Positions 1 to 8,022 of a stretch of DNA of 64,000 bases are shown here, one piece after another (positions within the stretch are counted from its first letter, which is position 1; every line of letters begins with the position of its first letter). The position numbers and the translations under genes were made by a program. The notes beneath the pieces are model-generated. The model saw only the letters and a program-made list of their open reading frames with translations, made no database searches and had not been told where the DNA came from. The DNA lies in NCBI RefSeq assembly GCF_036488675.1, contig NZ_CP133152.1, positions 434,001 through 498,000 of the forward strand, given 5' to 3'. The DNA comes from Sinorhizobium chiapasense (GTDB taxonomy: Bacteria > Pseudomonadota > Alphaproteobacteria > Rhizobiales > Rhizobiaceae).

Positions 1-699
1 ATTGAGGATGCTTCCCACGCTATTGGCGGCAAATATCAGGGTGAACCGATCGGCAACTGCCGTTACAGCGATGTTACCGTCTTCAGTTTTCATCCGGTGA
101 AGATCGTCACCACGGCGGAGGGGGGCGCCGCCCTGACGAACAGTAAAGAGCTTGCCGACAGGATGGCGCTGTTTCGCAGCCACGGGATCACACGCGATCC
201 CGTGATCATGACGCACGAACCGGACGGCCCCTGGTACTATCAGCAAGTAGACCTTGGGTACAATTATCGTCTCACGGACATACAAGCGGCTTTGGGATTG
301 AGCCAGATGGCTCGCCTTAACGAGTACGTCGCACGGCGCCATGCTCTGGCGCGGCGATATGACGAACTGCTTGCCGATCTCCCGGTGGTGACACCGTGGC
401 AGCATCCCGACGGCTACTCTGGTCTGCACCTCTACGTGATCCGCCTGGAACTCGCGACGATTTCGAAGACCCGCCGCGCAGTATTCGAGGGGCTTCGAGC
501 GCGGGGTATCGGCGTGAACCTGCATTATATTCCGGTCCACACTCAGCCCTATTACGCGAGGATGGGATTCCGCAACGGCGATTTCCCTGTAGCAGAACGG
601 TACTACGATGAAGCGATTACATTGCCGATATTCCCGACCATGACGGAAGTGCAACAAGATGAGGTGGTGGCGGCCCTGGAGGCGGAGCTGACAACATGA
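1..699 (+). CDS. pseC: PseC-type PLP aminotransferase, 5'-truncated by the window edge (RkpM-like)
   Basis: The first base is already inside the reading frame, which runs open to a TGA at 697-699, so the N-terminal part lies outside the window. The visible part belongs to the DegT/DnrJ/EryC1 aminotransferases; the Lys in FSFHPVKIVTTAEGG (about position 100) is the expected Schiff-base lysine for PLP. The C-terminal half has the family signature NYRLTDIQAALGLSQ. PseC makes UDP-4-amino-4,6-dideoxy-N-acetyl-beta-L-altrosamine, the second step of pseudaminic acid synthesis. The stop overlaps the ATG of the cytidylyltransferase gene (ATGA), so the genes are translationally coupled. The Pse assignment rests mainly on the four following Pse genes. 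In Sinorhizobium rkp-3 regions the equivalent gene is called rkpM. Confidence 0.88.
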   Translation: MEDASHAIGGKYQGEPIGNCRYSDVTVFSFHPVKIVTTAEGGAALTNSKELADRMALFRSHGITRDPVIMTHEPDGPWYYQQVDLGYNYRLTDIQAALGLSQMARLNEYVARRHALARRYDELLADLPVVTPWQHPDGYSGLHLYVIRLELATISKTRRAVFEGLRARGIGVNLHYIPVHTQPYYARMGFRNGDFPVAERYYDEAITLPIFPTMTEVQQDEVVAALEAELTT

Positions 700-1400
700 A
701 GCTCGCCGTTATTCCAGCGCGAGGAGGAAGCAAGCGGATACCCCGCAAGAATATTAAGCAGTTCGGTGGGAGGCCTATGATCGCTTGGTCGATCAGCGCG
801 GCAATTGAAAGTGGATGCTTCGATCGCATCATCGTATCCACAGATGACCAGGAAATCGCCGAGATTGCACAGCAATCAGGGGCTGACGTTCCATTCCTCC
901 GGCCCGCCGAACTGTCTGACGACCACGCAACGACAAGTGAGGTCATTCGCCATGCAATCAGCTGGGTAGCCGAAAACTATGCGACTCCGGAACGGGTGTG
1001 CTGTATTTACGCAACAGCGCCCTTTCTGCGAGCGGACGACATAGCTGGGGGATTCGACCTACTCAAGTCAAGCGGGTTGGATTTTGTCTTCTCGGCAACG
1101 AGCTACGCCTTTCCAATCCAGCGTGCCATCAGGCTGACGGCGGAAGGACGGGTCGAAATGCTTATGCCCGAGCAGTTCAACATTCGTTCCCAGGACCTCG
1201 AGCCAGTCTATCATGACGCAGGCCAGTTCTATTGGGGACGGTCCGAAGCCTGGCTTGCAGGCAAGCCAGTCTTTTCAAACTCTGCAACTGCCGTCATTCT
1301 GCCCCGTTATCGCGTGCAAGATATCGATACACCCGACGACTGGTTGCGGGCAGAACTCATGTTTAAGGCTCTGTATGAATCTGGTGACACCTTCTCGTAG
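696..1400 (+). CDS. pseF: Pseudaminic acid cytidylyltransferase PseF (RkpN-like)
   Basis: This 234-residue protein is full length for the CMP-sialic-acid synthetase family. The N-terminal nucleotide-binding motif IPARGGSKRIPRKNIK (residues 6-21) and YATAPFLRADDI (about 105) are diagnostic. It activates Pse with CTP to CMP-Pse, the donor for glycosyltransferases. The gene overlaps the pseC stop by four bases and its own end is overlapped by the pseG start. PseF, rather than a NeuA- or legionaminic-type enzyme, is inferred from the PseC/G/H/I neighbours. Confidence 0.9.
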   Translation: MKLAVIPARGGSKRIPRKNIKQFGGRPMIAWSISAAIESGCFDRIIVSTDDQEIAEIAQQSGADVPFLRPAELSDDHATTSEVIRHAISWVAENYATPERVCCIYATAPFLRADDIAGGFDLLKSSGLDFVFSATSYAFPIQRAIRLTAEGRVEMLMPEQFNIRSQDLEPVYHDAGQFYWGRSEAWLAGKPVFSNSATAVILPRYRVQDIDTPDDWLRAELMFKALYESGDTFS

Positions 1401-2517
1401 ATGTGACGTGCTTTTTCGAGCCGATGCGTCGATTGACATCGGTACCGGTCACATCATGCGTTGCCTCACGCTCGCCGATATGCTGTCGGAGGCGGGCTTC
1501 GAATGCGGCTTTGTGTGCCGTGCTCATCGCGGGAATTTAATCGGACTCATCCGGCATAGGGGCTTTCCCGTGGCGGAGCTTCCCTTGGAGGTTAACGGGG
1601 AAAAACCGAATGACGGGAAGCTCGCCCACGCTCACTGGCTCGGTGTCGATTGGCAGACGGATGCGCGCCAAACTGTGGCAGCAATCGGAAATGTGCGTCC
1701 GGACTGGGTGGTCGTCGATCATTACGCACTTGATATTCGCTGGGAGCGGTTTCTACGCTCGTCCTGCAGATACCTCATGGTGCTAGACGATCTCGCAGAT
1801 CGTGAGCATGATTGCGATCTGCTGCTCGATCAGAGCCTTGGTAGGGTGGCGAGCGACTACCAACCGCTGACACCGGCGAACTGCCAGATTCGGGCGGGGG
1901 CACACTTCGCACTCCTTCGACCTCAGTTTGTGCAAAGGCGGTCCGATAGCCTCGCTCGGCGTCGGCAAACCGTTCCTTGTCGGCTGCTGGTGACGCTTGG
2001 AGGGGTAGACAAGGACAATGTGACCAGCCGGGTGCTCAGTGCCCTTGAACGATGCACGCTACCCGACCGCGCCGAGATCACCGTTGTTATGGGGCAGCAC
2101 GCCCCATGGGCGAATGCAGTGCGTGAAAACGCCGCACAATTGCGATGGAAGACGCGTGTCCTGTCAAATGTTGACGATATGGCGAGTCTGATGGCCGAGG
2201 CTGATCTCGCTATCGGTGCGGCTGGAAGTACATCCTGGGAGCGGTGTGCTCTCGGTGTACCGACAATTCTGATGGTTCTTGCGGAGAACCAACGCGAAGT
2301 AGCGCAAAGGCTGGCTGCTGAGGGTGCGGCTGTGCTGGCGGAGCTCGGATCCGGTTTTGATTCGACGTTCGGTGGCATCGTCGAGGGTCTTATTTGGAAC
2401 AAGGCTGCACTTGAAGCCATGTCGTCGCGCGCGGCAACCATTTGCAGTGGCGAGGGAGGTCTTGAGGTCGCCCGAGAGGTCGCTAACCGCCACCTGTCTA
2501 GTGCGAGGTCCATCTAA
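1375..2517 (+). CDS. pseG: UDP-2,4-diacetamido-2,4,6-trideoxy-beta-L-altropyranose hydrolase PseG (RkpO-like)
   Basis: This 380-residue protein begins its recognisable domain with the PseG motif FRADASIDIGTGHIMRC (residues 15-31), where the conserved His of GxGHxxR lies. It has a GT-B-like nucleotide-binding fold with GAAGSTSWERCALGVPT near residue 282. It removes UDP in the step before condensation with PEP. The ATG at 1375 is preceded by AAGG six bases upstream and overlaps pseF by 26 bases. A GTG at 1408, eight bases after the pseF stop, is an alternative that would give the shorter N-terminus usual in the family. An in-frame extension upstream of 1375 is unlikely to be used. Confidence 0.87.
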   Translation: MNLVTPSRRCDVLFRADASIDIGTGHIMRCLTLADMLSEAGFECGFVCRAHRGNLIGLIRHRGFPVAELPLEVNGEKPNDGKLAHAHWLGVDWQTDARQTVAAIGNVRPDWVVVDHYALDIRWERFLRSSCRYLMVLDDLADREHDCDLLLDQSLGRVASDYQPLTPANCQIRAGAHFALLRPQFVQRRSDSLARRRQTVPCRLLVTLGGVDKDNVTSRVLSALERCTLPDRAEITVVMGQHAPWANAVRENAAQLRWKTRVLSNVDDMASLMAEADLAIGAAGSTSWERCALGVPTILMVLAENQREVAQRLAAEGAAVLAELGSGFDSTFGGIVEGLIWNKAALEAMSSRAATICSGEGGLEVAREVANRHLSSARSI

Positions 2518-3074
2518 TGGCGAACGGTGTTCATGGCTGCCTGCGTCGTGCCACTGACGACGATATCACTATAATGAGAATGTGGCGCAATATTCCCGCA
2601 GTGCGCGAGAAGATGTATACTTGGCATGAGATCTCTGAGGAAGAGCATCAGCGGTGGTGGGCGCGAACAAGATCTGCAGATAATCATCGATACTTCATTT
2701 ACGAACATCGACGCGTACCCCTGGGCGTCGTTTCGTTCAATAACATAGATCAGGAAAACCGAAACGCGAGTTGGGCATTTTACGCATCGCCTGATGCCGA
2801 GCGGGGTACAGGTTCAAGAATGGAGTTCTTGGCCTTGGACTACGCCTTTTTTGACTTAAATTTGCACAAGCTTTTTTGCGAAGTTCTGGACTTCAATGCA
2901 GCTGTCATCAAGCTCCACAAGAAGTTCGGCTTCGTGGAGGAGGGCATCTTTCGCCAACAATACCTGCGCGACGGAAAATATTACAATATCCATCGACTTG
3001 GGATGCTGGCAAATGAATGGGCAAGTAAACGCAACGACATGCTTGCGAGCATTCCCGTATCTAGAGGAGAGTAA
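2517..3074 (+). CDS. pseH: UDP-4-amino-4,6-dideoxy-beta-L-AltNAc N-acetyltransferase PseH (RkpP-like)
   Basis: This 185-residue GNAT-family acetyltransferase has the typical PseH opening, RRATDDDITIMRMWRN (residues 10-25), followed by HRYFIYEHRRVPLGVVSF and the acetyl-CoA-binding region around GTGSRMEFLALDYAF. It acetylates the 4-amino group using acetyl-CoA. The ATG shares one base with the pseG stop (TAATG), which indicates translational coupling. Its length is normal and no defects were seen. Confidence 0.88.
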   Translation: MANGVHGCLRRATDDDITIMRMWRNIPAVREKMYTWHEISEEEHQRWWARTRSADNHRYFIYEHRRVPLGVVSFNNIDQENRNASWAFYASPDAERGTGSRMEFLALDYAFFDLNLHKLFCEVLDFNAAVIKLHKKFGFVEEGIFRQQYLRDGKYYNIHRLGMLANEWASKRNDMLASIPVSRGE

Positions 3075-3075
3075 A

Positions 3076-4128
3076 TTGAGCAGAGTTCTCACGATCGCTG
3101 GGCGGAAGATCGGGCCGGATTTCCCTCCTTATGTCATTGCCGAGATGTCCGCTAACCACAACGGTCGGATCGAGACAGCGTTGTCGTTGATTGACCGTGC
3201 GAAGGAAGCGGGAGCTGACGCCGTAAAGCTTCAAACTTACCGACCGGACACAATAACATTGGACAGTGATGCGGAAGATTTCCGGATCGAAGGTGGGCTT
3301 TGGGGCGGGAAGACGCTCTACCAGCTGTACAGCGAGGCCTATATGCCGTGGGAGTGGCATGCGCCGCTTTTCGATCACGCCCGGAAGGTTGGCATCACGA
3401 TATTTAGTTCCCCCTTCGACACGACCGCAATTGATCTGCTTGAGGACCTAAATACGCCAGCGTACAAAATCGCCTCGTTCGAGGCAGTGGATCTTCCGCT
3501 GATTCGCTACGCCGCGAGCACCGGCAAACCGATGATCATTTCCACCGGTATGGCGGACGATGAGGAAATCGCGGAAGCAGTCGGCGCCGCGCGGGAGGGC
3601 GGATGCAAGGATCTTGCCATTCTCCATTGTGTGAGCGGTTACCCGGCACCGGCTAGTGATTACAATTTGCGCACGATACCTGATATGATTGAGCGCTTTG
3701 GTCTGCCAACAGGGCTCTCTGACCACACGCTCGACAATACAACAGCCATCGCCAGTGTCGCCTTAGGAGGCTCCTTGATTGAGAAGCACTTTACTCTTGA
3801 TCGAAGCGGTGGTGGTCCCGACGATAGTTTCTCCCTTGAGCCACAGGAGTTTTCGGCTCTTTGCCGCGATGCGAAAACTGCTTGGCAGGCTCTTGGCAAT
3901 GTCGATTATGGCCATAAGTCGAGCGAGACAGGCAATGTGAAGTTCCGGCGATCGCTTTATTTCGTCAAGGCCCTTAAGGCGGGTGATGTTGTCACGGAGG
4001 ATGCCGTCAGGAGTGTCAGACCGGGCTTCGGACTGGCGCCTAAGCACTTTGATCGGATCCTAGGTAAAACACTGACGAGAGACGTCGAAGTTAATACACC
4101 GGTGACGATTGATGCGGTCGCGTTGTGA
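3076..4128 (+). CDS. pseI: Pseudaminic acid synthase PseI, NeuB family (RkpQ-like)
   Basis: This 350-residue protein has the NeuB TIM-barrel (PYVIAEMSANHNGRIETAL, then KEAGADAVKLQTYRPDT) and a C-terminal SAF/antifreeze-like domain from about residue 285. It condenses the trideoxy sugar with PEP to form Pse. I chose TTG at 3076: it has a good AGAGGAG site at 3063-3069, lies one base after the pseH stop and gives the normal family start. An ORF reaching back to 2896 is only an open frame inside pseH. This is the last gene of the Pse operon; an IS630 remnant begins 105 bp downstream. Confidence 0.9.
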   Translation: MSRVLTIAGRKIGPDFPPYVIAEMSANHNGRIETALSLIDRAKEAGADAVKLQTYRPDTITLDSDAEDFRIEGGLWGGKTLYQLYSEAYMPWEWHAPLFDHARKVGITIFSSPFDTTAIDLLEDLNTPAYKIASFEAVDLPLIRYAASTGKPMIISTGMADDEEIAEAVGAAREGGCKDLAILHCVSGYPAPASDYNLRTIPDMIERFGLPTGLSDHTLDNTTAIASVALGGSLIEKHFTLDRSGGGPDDSFSLEPQEFSALCRDAKTAWQALGNVDYGHKSSETGNVKFRRSLYFVKALKAGDVVTEDAVRSVRPGFGLAPKHFDRILGKTLTRDVEVNTPVTIDAVAL

Positions 4129-4245
4129 CGTCTGGCCCCTTTGCGGATGTCTTCTTGCTGCAAACGAGTCCTCGGGCTTCGTGTCGGGAAGAGAGATATG
4201 GAACCTGAGCTGTTAGGGTTGTCCGCTCACTAAAGCGTGTCGCGT

Positions 4246-4850
4246 TTAATCGAGCCTCATATCCGACGGCCCTGAAGTAGTTGCGGCCCTCCGTGGGGGA
4301 GAAGAGACTGCGGATGTCGCCGAGGGCGTCGGCGATGGTGACGAAACTGCGGGCGGCACGTTTTCGCAGAAGCGCCTTGAGTTTGTGGAAGGCCATGTCG
4401 ATCGGGTTGAGATTGGGTGAAAAGGGCGGCAGGAACAAAAAGCGACGCGCCTTGACCAGTGCGTCGGCGCGCTCGCTCCTATATGGAAGCCGACTTTGTC
4501 GAGAATGACGACATCGCCCGGAGACAGGATCGGGGGCGAGTTGCGTTTTGATCGAGGTCTCGGAGGGAGCCGGCTCATCGGCGCATTGACGATAAAGGGC
4601 GCAACCATCGTATGCGATCTAAGACCGGCACGAAGGTGCCCGTGTTTCCCACGACCCGAAAGGCGCGTGACTGCGGTAACGCCGTCCTTTTGGTGACCTC
4701 CTGAGCGCTTGGTCAGATTCGTATGGGTCGATGTCTCATCGATAAAGATCAGCCACGCCAGTACCTTGTGGAAGAGTTGAAGAAGCGCTGGTGTGGGCGG
4801 GTCCTCAGTATCCCTCCGGCGGGGACCGCCTTGCGAAGTTCCGCTTATCC
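4246..4850 (-). pseudogene. IS630-family transposase remnant, frameshifted and 5'-truncated
   Basis: Read right to left, one frame gives LAWLIFIDETSTHTNLTKRSG, with the first catalytic Asp, and then SPGDVVILDKVGFHIGA. A different frame gives FLPPFSPNLNPIDMAFHKLK and RNYFRAVGYEARL, the C-terminal part of the same family. The glutamate of the usual NPIE is Asp in this copy. The DDE domain is therefore spread over two frames and about 130 N-terminal residues are absent, so the gene cannot make a working transposase. It is a different IS630 subgroup from the intact copy at 13591-14636. Confidence 0.8.
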
Positions 4851-4859
4851 CGTGAGTCT

Positions 4860-4887
4860 GCGCTCTTAAGAGTGGACTTAAGAGCGC
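4860..4887. repeat. Perfect 11-bp inverted repeat upstream of IS66 tnpA
   Basis: GCGCTCTTAAG and CTTAAGAGCGC are separated by six bases and end 12 bp before the tnpA ATG. It may be an IS66 end structure or a translational control hairpin. No terminal repeat pair or 8-bp duplication could be assigned to this IS66 copy. Confidence 0.55.
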
Positions 4888-4899
4888 ACTGAGCAATTC

Positions 4900-5238
4900 A
4901 TGGGACATGCAGTTTTGCTGACCGGACCAGAGCGGCGGCGGCGGTGGTCGTTGGAAGATCGCGCGCAGATACTGGCAGAGGCTTTCGCCCCAGGCGCGGT
5001 TGTTTCCGAAGTTGCACGCCGCTTCGAGGTTTCGACCGGCCTGATTTACACATGGCGGCGGCAGGCTTTGGTCCAAGAGGCCGAGCCCGCCTTTGTGCCG
5101 GCAAAGCTCGTTGACTCTGCCAGCAGTGACGCAGTCGAATTGGCCATGGCGGTGGACTTCCCGAACGGCGTCAAGGTGAGAATTGGCTCAGCAGCGCCAT
5201 GCGACCTGGCAGCCGCGATCATGCGGGCGCTCAAATGA
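4900..5238 (+). CDS. tnpA: IS66 accessory protein TnpA (first IS66 copy)
   Basis: This 112-residue protein has an N-terminal helix-turn-helix of the IS66 Orf1 type (RRRRWSLEDRAQILAEAFAP, then VSEVARRFEVSTGLIYTWRR). Its C-terminus is the usual VDFPNGVKVRIG... segment. It is required for IS66 transposition along with TnpB and TnpC. The stop overlaps the tnpB ATG (ATGA). The element interrupts the IS630 remnant. The start is the first ATG, just after the 4860-4887 hairpin. Confidence 0.9.
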   Translation: MGHAVLLTGPERRRRWSLEDRAQILAEAFAPGAVVSEVARRFEVSTGLIYTWRRQALVQEAEPAFVPAKLVDSASSDAVELAMAVDFPNGVKVRIGSAAPCDLAAAIMRALK

Positions 5239-5582
5239 TCCCGATCAGTTCCGGGGTGCGGGTGTGGATCGCGAGCGGTCACTGCGACATGCGCAAGGGC
5301 ATGCAGGGTCTGGCTCTGCTGGTGCAGGAGGGCCTCGGTCGCGATCCGTTTAAGGGCGACGTCTTCGTCTTTCGCGGTCGTAGCGGCCGACTGATAAAAG
5401 CCCTTTGGCATGATGGGATCGGCCTATCGTTGTATGCGAAACGGCTCGAGCGCGGCCGCTTCATCTGGCCGGCGACGGAGAGTGGCGCAATCGCGCTGAC
5501 CGCCGGTCAGATGTCCTATCTGCTGGAGGGGATTGATTGGCGAAATCCGCAGCAGACATGGCGGCCGACGAGTGCCGGGTGA
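5235..5582 (+). CDS. tnpB: IS66 accessory protein TnpB (first IS66 copy)
   Basis: This 115-residue protein has the TnpB (IS66 Orf2) hallmarks: HCDMRKGMQGLALLVQEGLGRDP, then VFVFRGRSGRLIKALWHDG and a C-terminal ERGRFIWP. The ATG at 5235 overlaps the tnpA stop, which fits the known translational coupling of IS66 genes. It is normal in length. Confidence 0.9.
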   Translation: MIPISSGVRVWIASGHCDMRKGMQGLALLVQEGLGRDPFKGDVFVFRGRSGRLIKALWHDGIGLSLYAKRLERGRFIWPATESGAIALTAGQMSYLLEGIDWRNPQQTWRPTSAG

Positions 5583-5660
5583 GCCGCCCGAACGCGAATA
5601 TTCCGGGGCAAGTCCTTTGAAACACTAGGCAAATCAGGACTTCTGTGATTCACTTCGGGC

Positions 5661-7313
5661 ATGGAAAACAGCCCTGATTTGCTTCCCGACGATGTTGCCG
5701 CCCTGCGGGCAGAGCTCATCGCGGTACGCGCCAAGGGCGCACAGATCGAGGCTGAACTTGCCGTTGCCAAGGCCAAGGCGTCGGAGGATCTTGCCGTCAT
5801 TGCCCGGCAGAAGCTGCGCATCGAAAAGCTCGAGCGGCAGCTCTATGGCCCGAAGGCAGAGCGTCGCGCCCGGCTGATCGATCAGATGGAGTTCCAACTG
5901 GCAGAGTTGGAGATGGCGGTGACCGAGGACGAACTCGCGGCCGAAATGGCGGTCGCGGCCACCGTCAATGTCGCCGGCTTTACCCGCAGCCGGCCGGCGA
6001 AGAAGTCTTTCCCCGATCATCTTCCGCGCGAACGCGTCGTCGTGCCCGGTCCCGTGAGCTGCCAATGCTGTGGCGGCGACCGACTGCGCAAGCTGGGTGA
6101 GGACATCACCGAGACCCTCGAGGTCATTCCGCGCCAATGGAAAGTGATCCAGACGGTGCGCGAGAAGTTCACCTGCCGCGATTGCGAGAAGATCAGCCAA
6201 GCTCCGGCCCCTTTCCATGCCATCCCGCGCGGATGGGCCGGCCCCAATCTCCTGGCGATGATCCTGTTCGACAAGTTCGGCCAGCATCTGCCGCTCAATC
6301 GTCAGGTCGAGCGCTTCGAACGCGAAGGCGTTTCCCTCAGCCTGTCGACGGTGGCCGATAGCATCGGCGCATGCTGTGCCGTACTCGATCCGATCATCAA
6401 ACGGATCGAGGCCCATACGTTTGGGGCAGATCGATTGCACGGCGACGACACGACGGTCCCGGTTCTGGCGGCAGGAAAGACCGATATCGCCCGAAGTTGG
6501 GTCTATGTCCGCGACGATCGACCGTTCGGCGGCACAGCCGCACCGTCGGCGATGTTCTACTATTCCCGTGATCGCGCGGGCGAGCACCCGCAGGCGCATC
6601 TTGCCGGCTATAGCGGCATTCTGCAGGCGGACGCCTATACCGGCTACACCAAACTCTATCTTCCGGATCGACGGCCAGGCCCGATAACGGAAGCAGCCTG
6701 CTGGGTCCATGCGAGGCGGCCCTTTTTTGCGATGGCCGACGTCGAGGCGAATGCGCGCCGAAAAGCGCAGGGCAAGAAGGCGGCCGTCATCTCGCCGATC
6801 GCGCTGGAAATGGTGGAGCGGATCGATGCCCTGTTCGACATCGAGCGCGAGATCAACGGTCAGAGCGTGGAGCTCCGCAAGGCCGCTCGTCAGGATCGGA
6901 GCCTGCCTCTGGTCCTCGAGCTGGAAGCATGGATGAAGGCTCAGCGTGCCAAGCTGTCTCGCAACGATGATCTCGCCAAGGCCTTCGATTACCTGCTGAA
7001 ACGCTGGCCTGCCTTCACCCTCTTCCTCGACGACGGGCGTGTCTGTCTGTCGAACAATGCCGCCGAACGCGCCCTGCGCGGCATAGCCTTGGGCAGGAAA
7101 TCCTGGTTGTTCGCCGGATCGGACCGCGGTGGCCAGCGCGCCGCCGCTATGTACAGCTTGATTGTCTCGGCCAAGATGAACGACGTCGATCCGCAAGCCT
7201 GGCTCGCCGACGTGCTTCACCGCATTGCCGGTTATCCCGCGCATCGGCTCGATGAGCTCCTGCCCTGGAACTGGAAGAGCGCGTCGCCAGTGGCGCACAA
7301 GCTGGCAGCCTGA
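5661..7313 (+). CDS. tnpC: IS66 transposase TnpC (first IS66 copy)
   Basis: This 550-residue protein has an N-terminal coiled coil (about 10-75, ELAVAKAKA...RQKLRIEKLERQLYG). A zinc-binding segment CQCCGGDRLRKLG...FTCRDCEKI follows at about 130-180, then the DDE domain. The catalytic residues appear in LHGDDTTVPVL, ILQADAYTGYT and NNAAERALRG. It looks intact. A long antisense frame across this gene (5634-7298, minus) is a high-GC shadow. Confidence 0.92.
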   Translation: MENSPDLLPDDVAALRAELIAVRAKGAQIEAELAVAKAKASEDLAVIARQKLRIEKLERQLYGPKAERRARLIDQMEFQLAELEMAVTEDELAAEMAVAATVNVAGFTRSRPAKKSFPDHLPRERVVVPGPVSCQCCGGDRLRKLGEDITETLEVIPRQWKVIQTVREKFTCRDCEKISQAPAPFHAIPRGWAGPNLLAMILFDKFGQHLPLNRQVERFEREGVSLSLSTVADSIGACCAVLDPIIKRIEAHTFGADRLHGDDTTVPVLAAGKTDIARSWVYVRDDRPFGGTAAPSAMFYYSRDRAGEHPQAHLAGYSGILQADAYTGYTKLYLPDRRPGPITEAACWVHARRPFFAMADVEANARRKAQGKKAAVISPIALEMVERIDALFDIEREINGQSVELRKAARQDRSLPLVLELEAWMKAQRAKLSRNDDLAKAFDYLLKRWPAFTLFLDDGRVCLSNNAAERALRGIALGRKSWLFAGSDRGGQRAAAMYSLIVSAKMNDVDPQAWLADVLHRIAGYPAHRLDELLPWNWKSASPVAHKLAA

Positions 7314-7315
7314 AG

Positions 7316-7900
7316 ATGCCGGCTTCTCTGGTCCGCCTGAAGATCACCCTCGACCACGTCGAACCGACGGTGATGCGGCGCGTTGTGGTGCCGTTCCGCA
7401 TCAAGCTCCATCGCCTTCATGAGGTGCTGCAGGCGGCGATGGGCTGGAGCAACAGCCACCTTTACGAATTCCGCATCCGCGACGTCGGCTTTGGTCTGCC
7501 TGATCAGGACTGGGGAGATGGCCCGCTCGATGCGCGCAAGATCTCGCTGCTGGCGGCAGTCGAAGACATCGGCGCGAAATCGTTCAAGTACCTTTACGAC
7601 TTCGGCGACGGCTGGACGCACAGCATCAAGATCGAGCGCACGTTCCCCGTCATCGGCCCTGCGGAGCCAATGCTTCTCGAAGCAGCCGGACGTTGCCCTC
7701 CCGAGGACATCGGCGGGCCATGGGGCTATCAGGAGTTCCGCGAGGCTCTCGCCGATCCGACCCACGAGCGGCACGCCGAGCTCGTCGAATGGTGGGGCAG
7801 CAACGAATACGATCCGGACCAGGGCAACTTCGCCGAGCTCAACAAAGCCGTCGATGATCTGGCGGCAAAGTGGGCCCGCAAATCACGCCGAAAAATCTGA
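7316..7900 (+). CDS. IS66 passenger: pRiA4b ORF-3-like (TnpR-type) protein
   Basis: This 194-residue protein belongs to the plasmid pRiA4b ORF-3-like family, also called the IS1096 passenger TnpR family. Landmarks are LKITLDHVEPTVMRRVVVP (7-25), HRLHEVLQAAMGWSNSHLYEF and YLYDFGDGWTHSIKIE (near 97-112). It begins two bases after the tnpC stop, so it is translated with the transposase and travels with the element. Its function is not established; a resolvase role for this family has not been shown to my knowledge. Confidence 0.82.
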   Translation: MPASLVRLKITLDHVEPTVMRRVVVPFRIKLHRLHEVLQAAMGWSNSHLYEFRIRDVGFGLPDQDWGDGPLDARKISLLAAVEDIGAKSFKYLYDFGDGWTHSIKIERTFPVIGPAEPMLLEAAGRCPPEDIGGPWGYQEFREALADPTHERHAELVEWWGSNEYDPDQGNFAELNKAVDDLAAKWARKSRRKI

Positions 7901-8022
7901 AAGTCCTTCAGCCTGCGGTCTTTGCCGGATGCTTACGGTCCTCAACTCACGGGAACGCGCGATTTTGCTGGCGTCGATGCTCGCTAGCTCGCGGGCTTTT
8001 TGTAAGCGGTGACGTGAGGCCG

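Noticed and set aside
5634..7298. 554-residue minus-strand ORF opposite IS66 tnpC
   Set aside because: It is antisense to a complete DDE transposase, has no family features and reflects GC-rich third positions.
4844..7958. Target duplication for the first IS66 copy
   Set aside because: CCCGTGAGT occurs near both ends, but no matching 8-bp flanks were found and the nested insertions obscure the borders.
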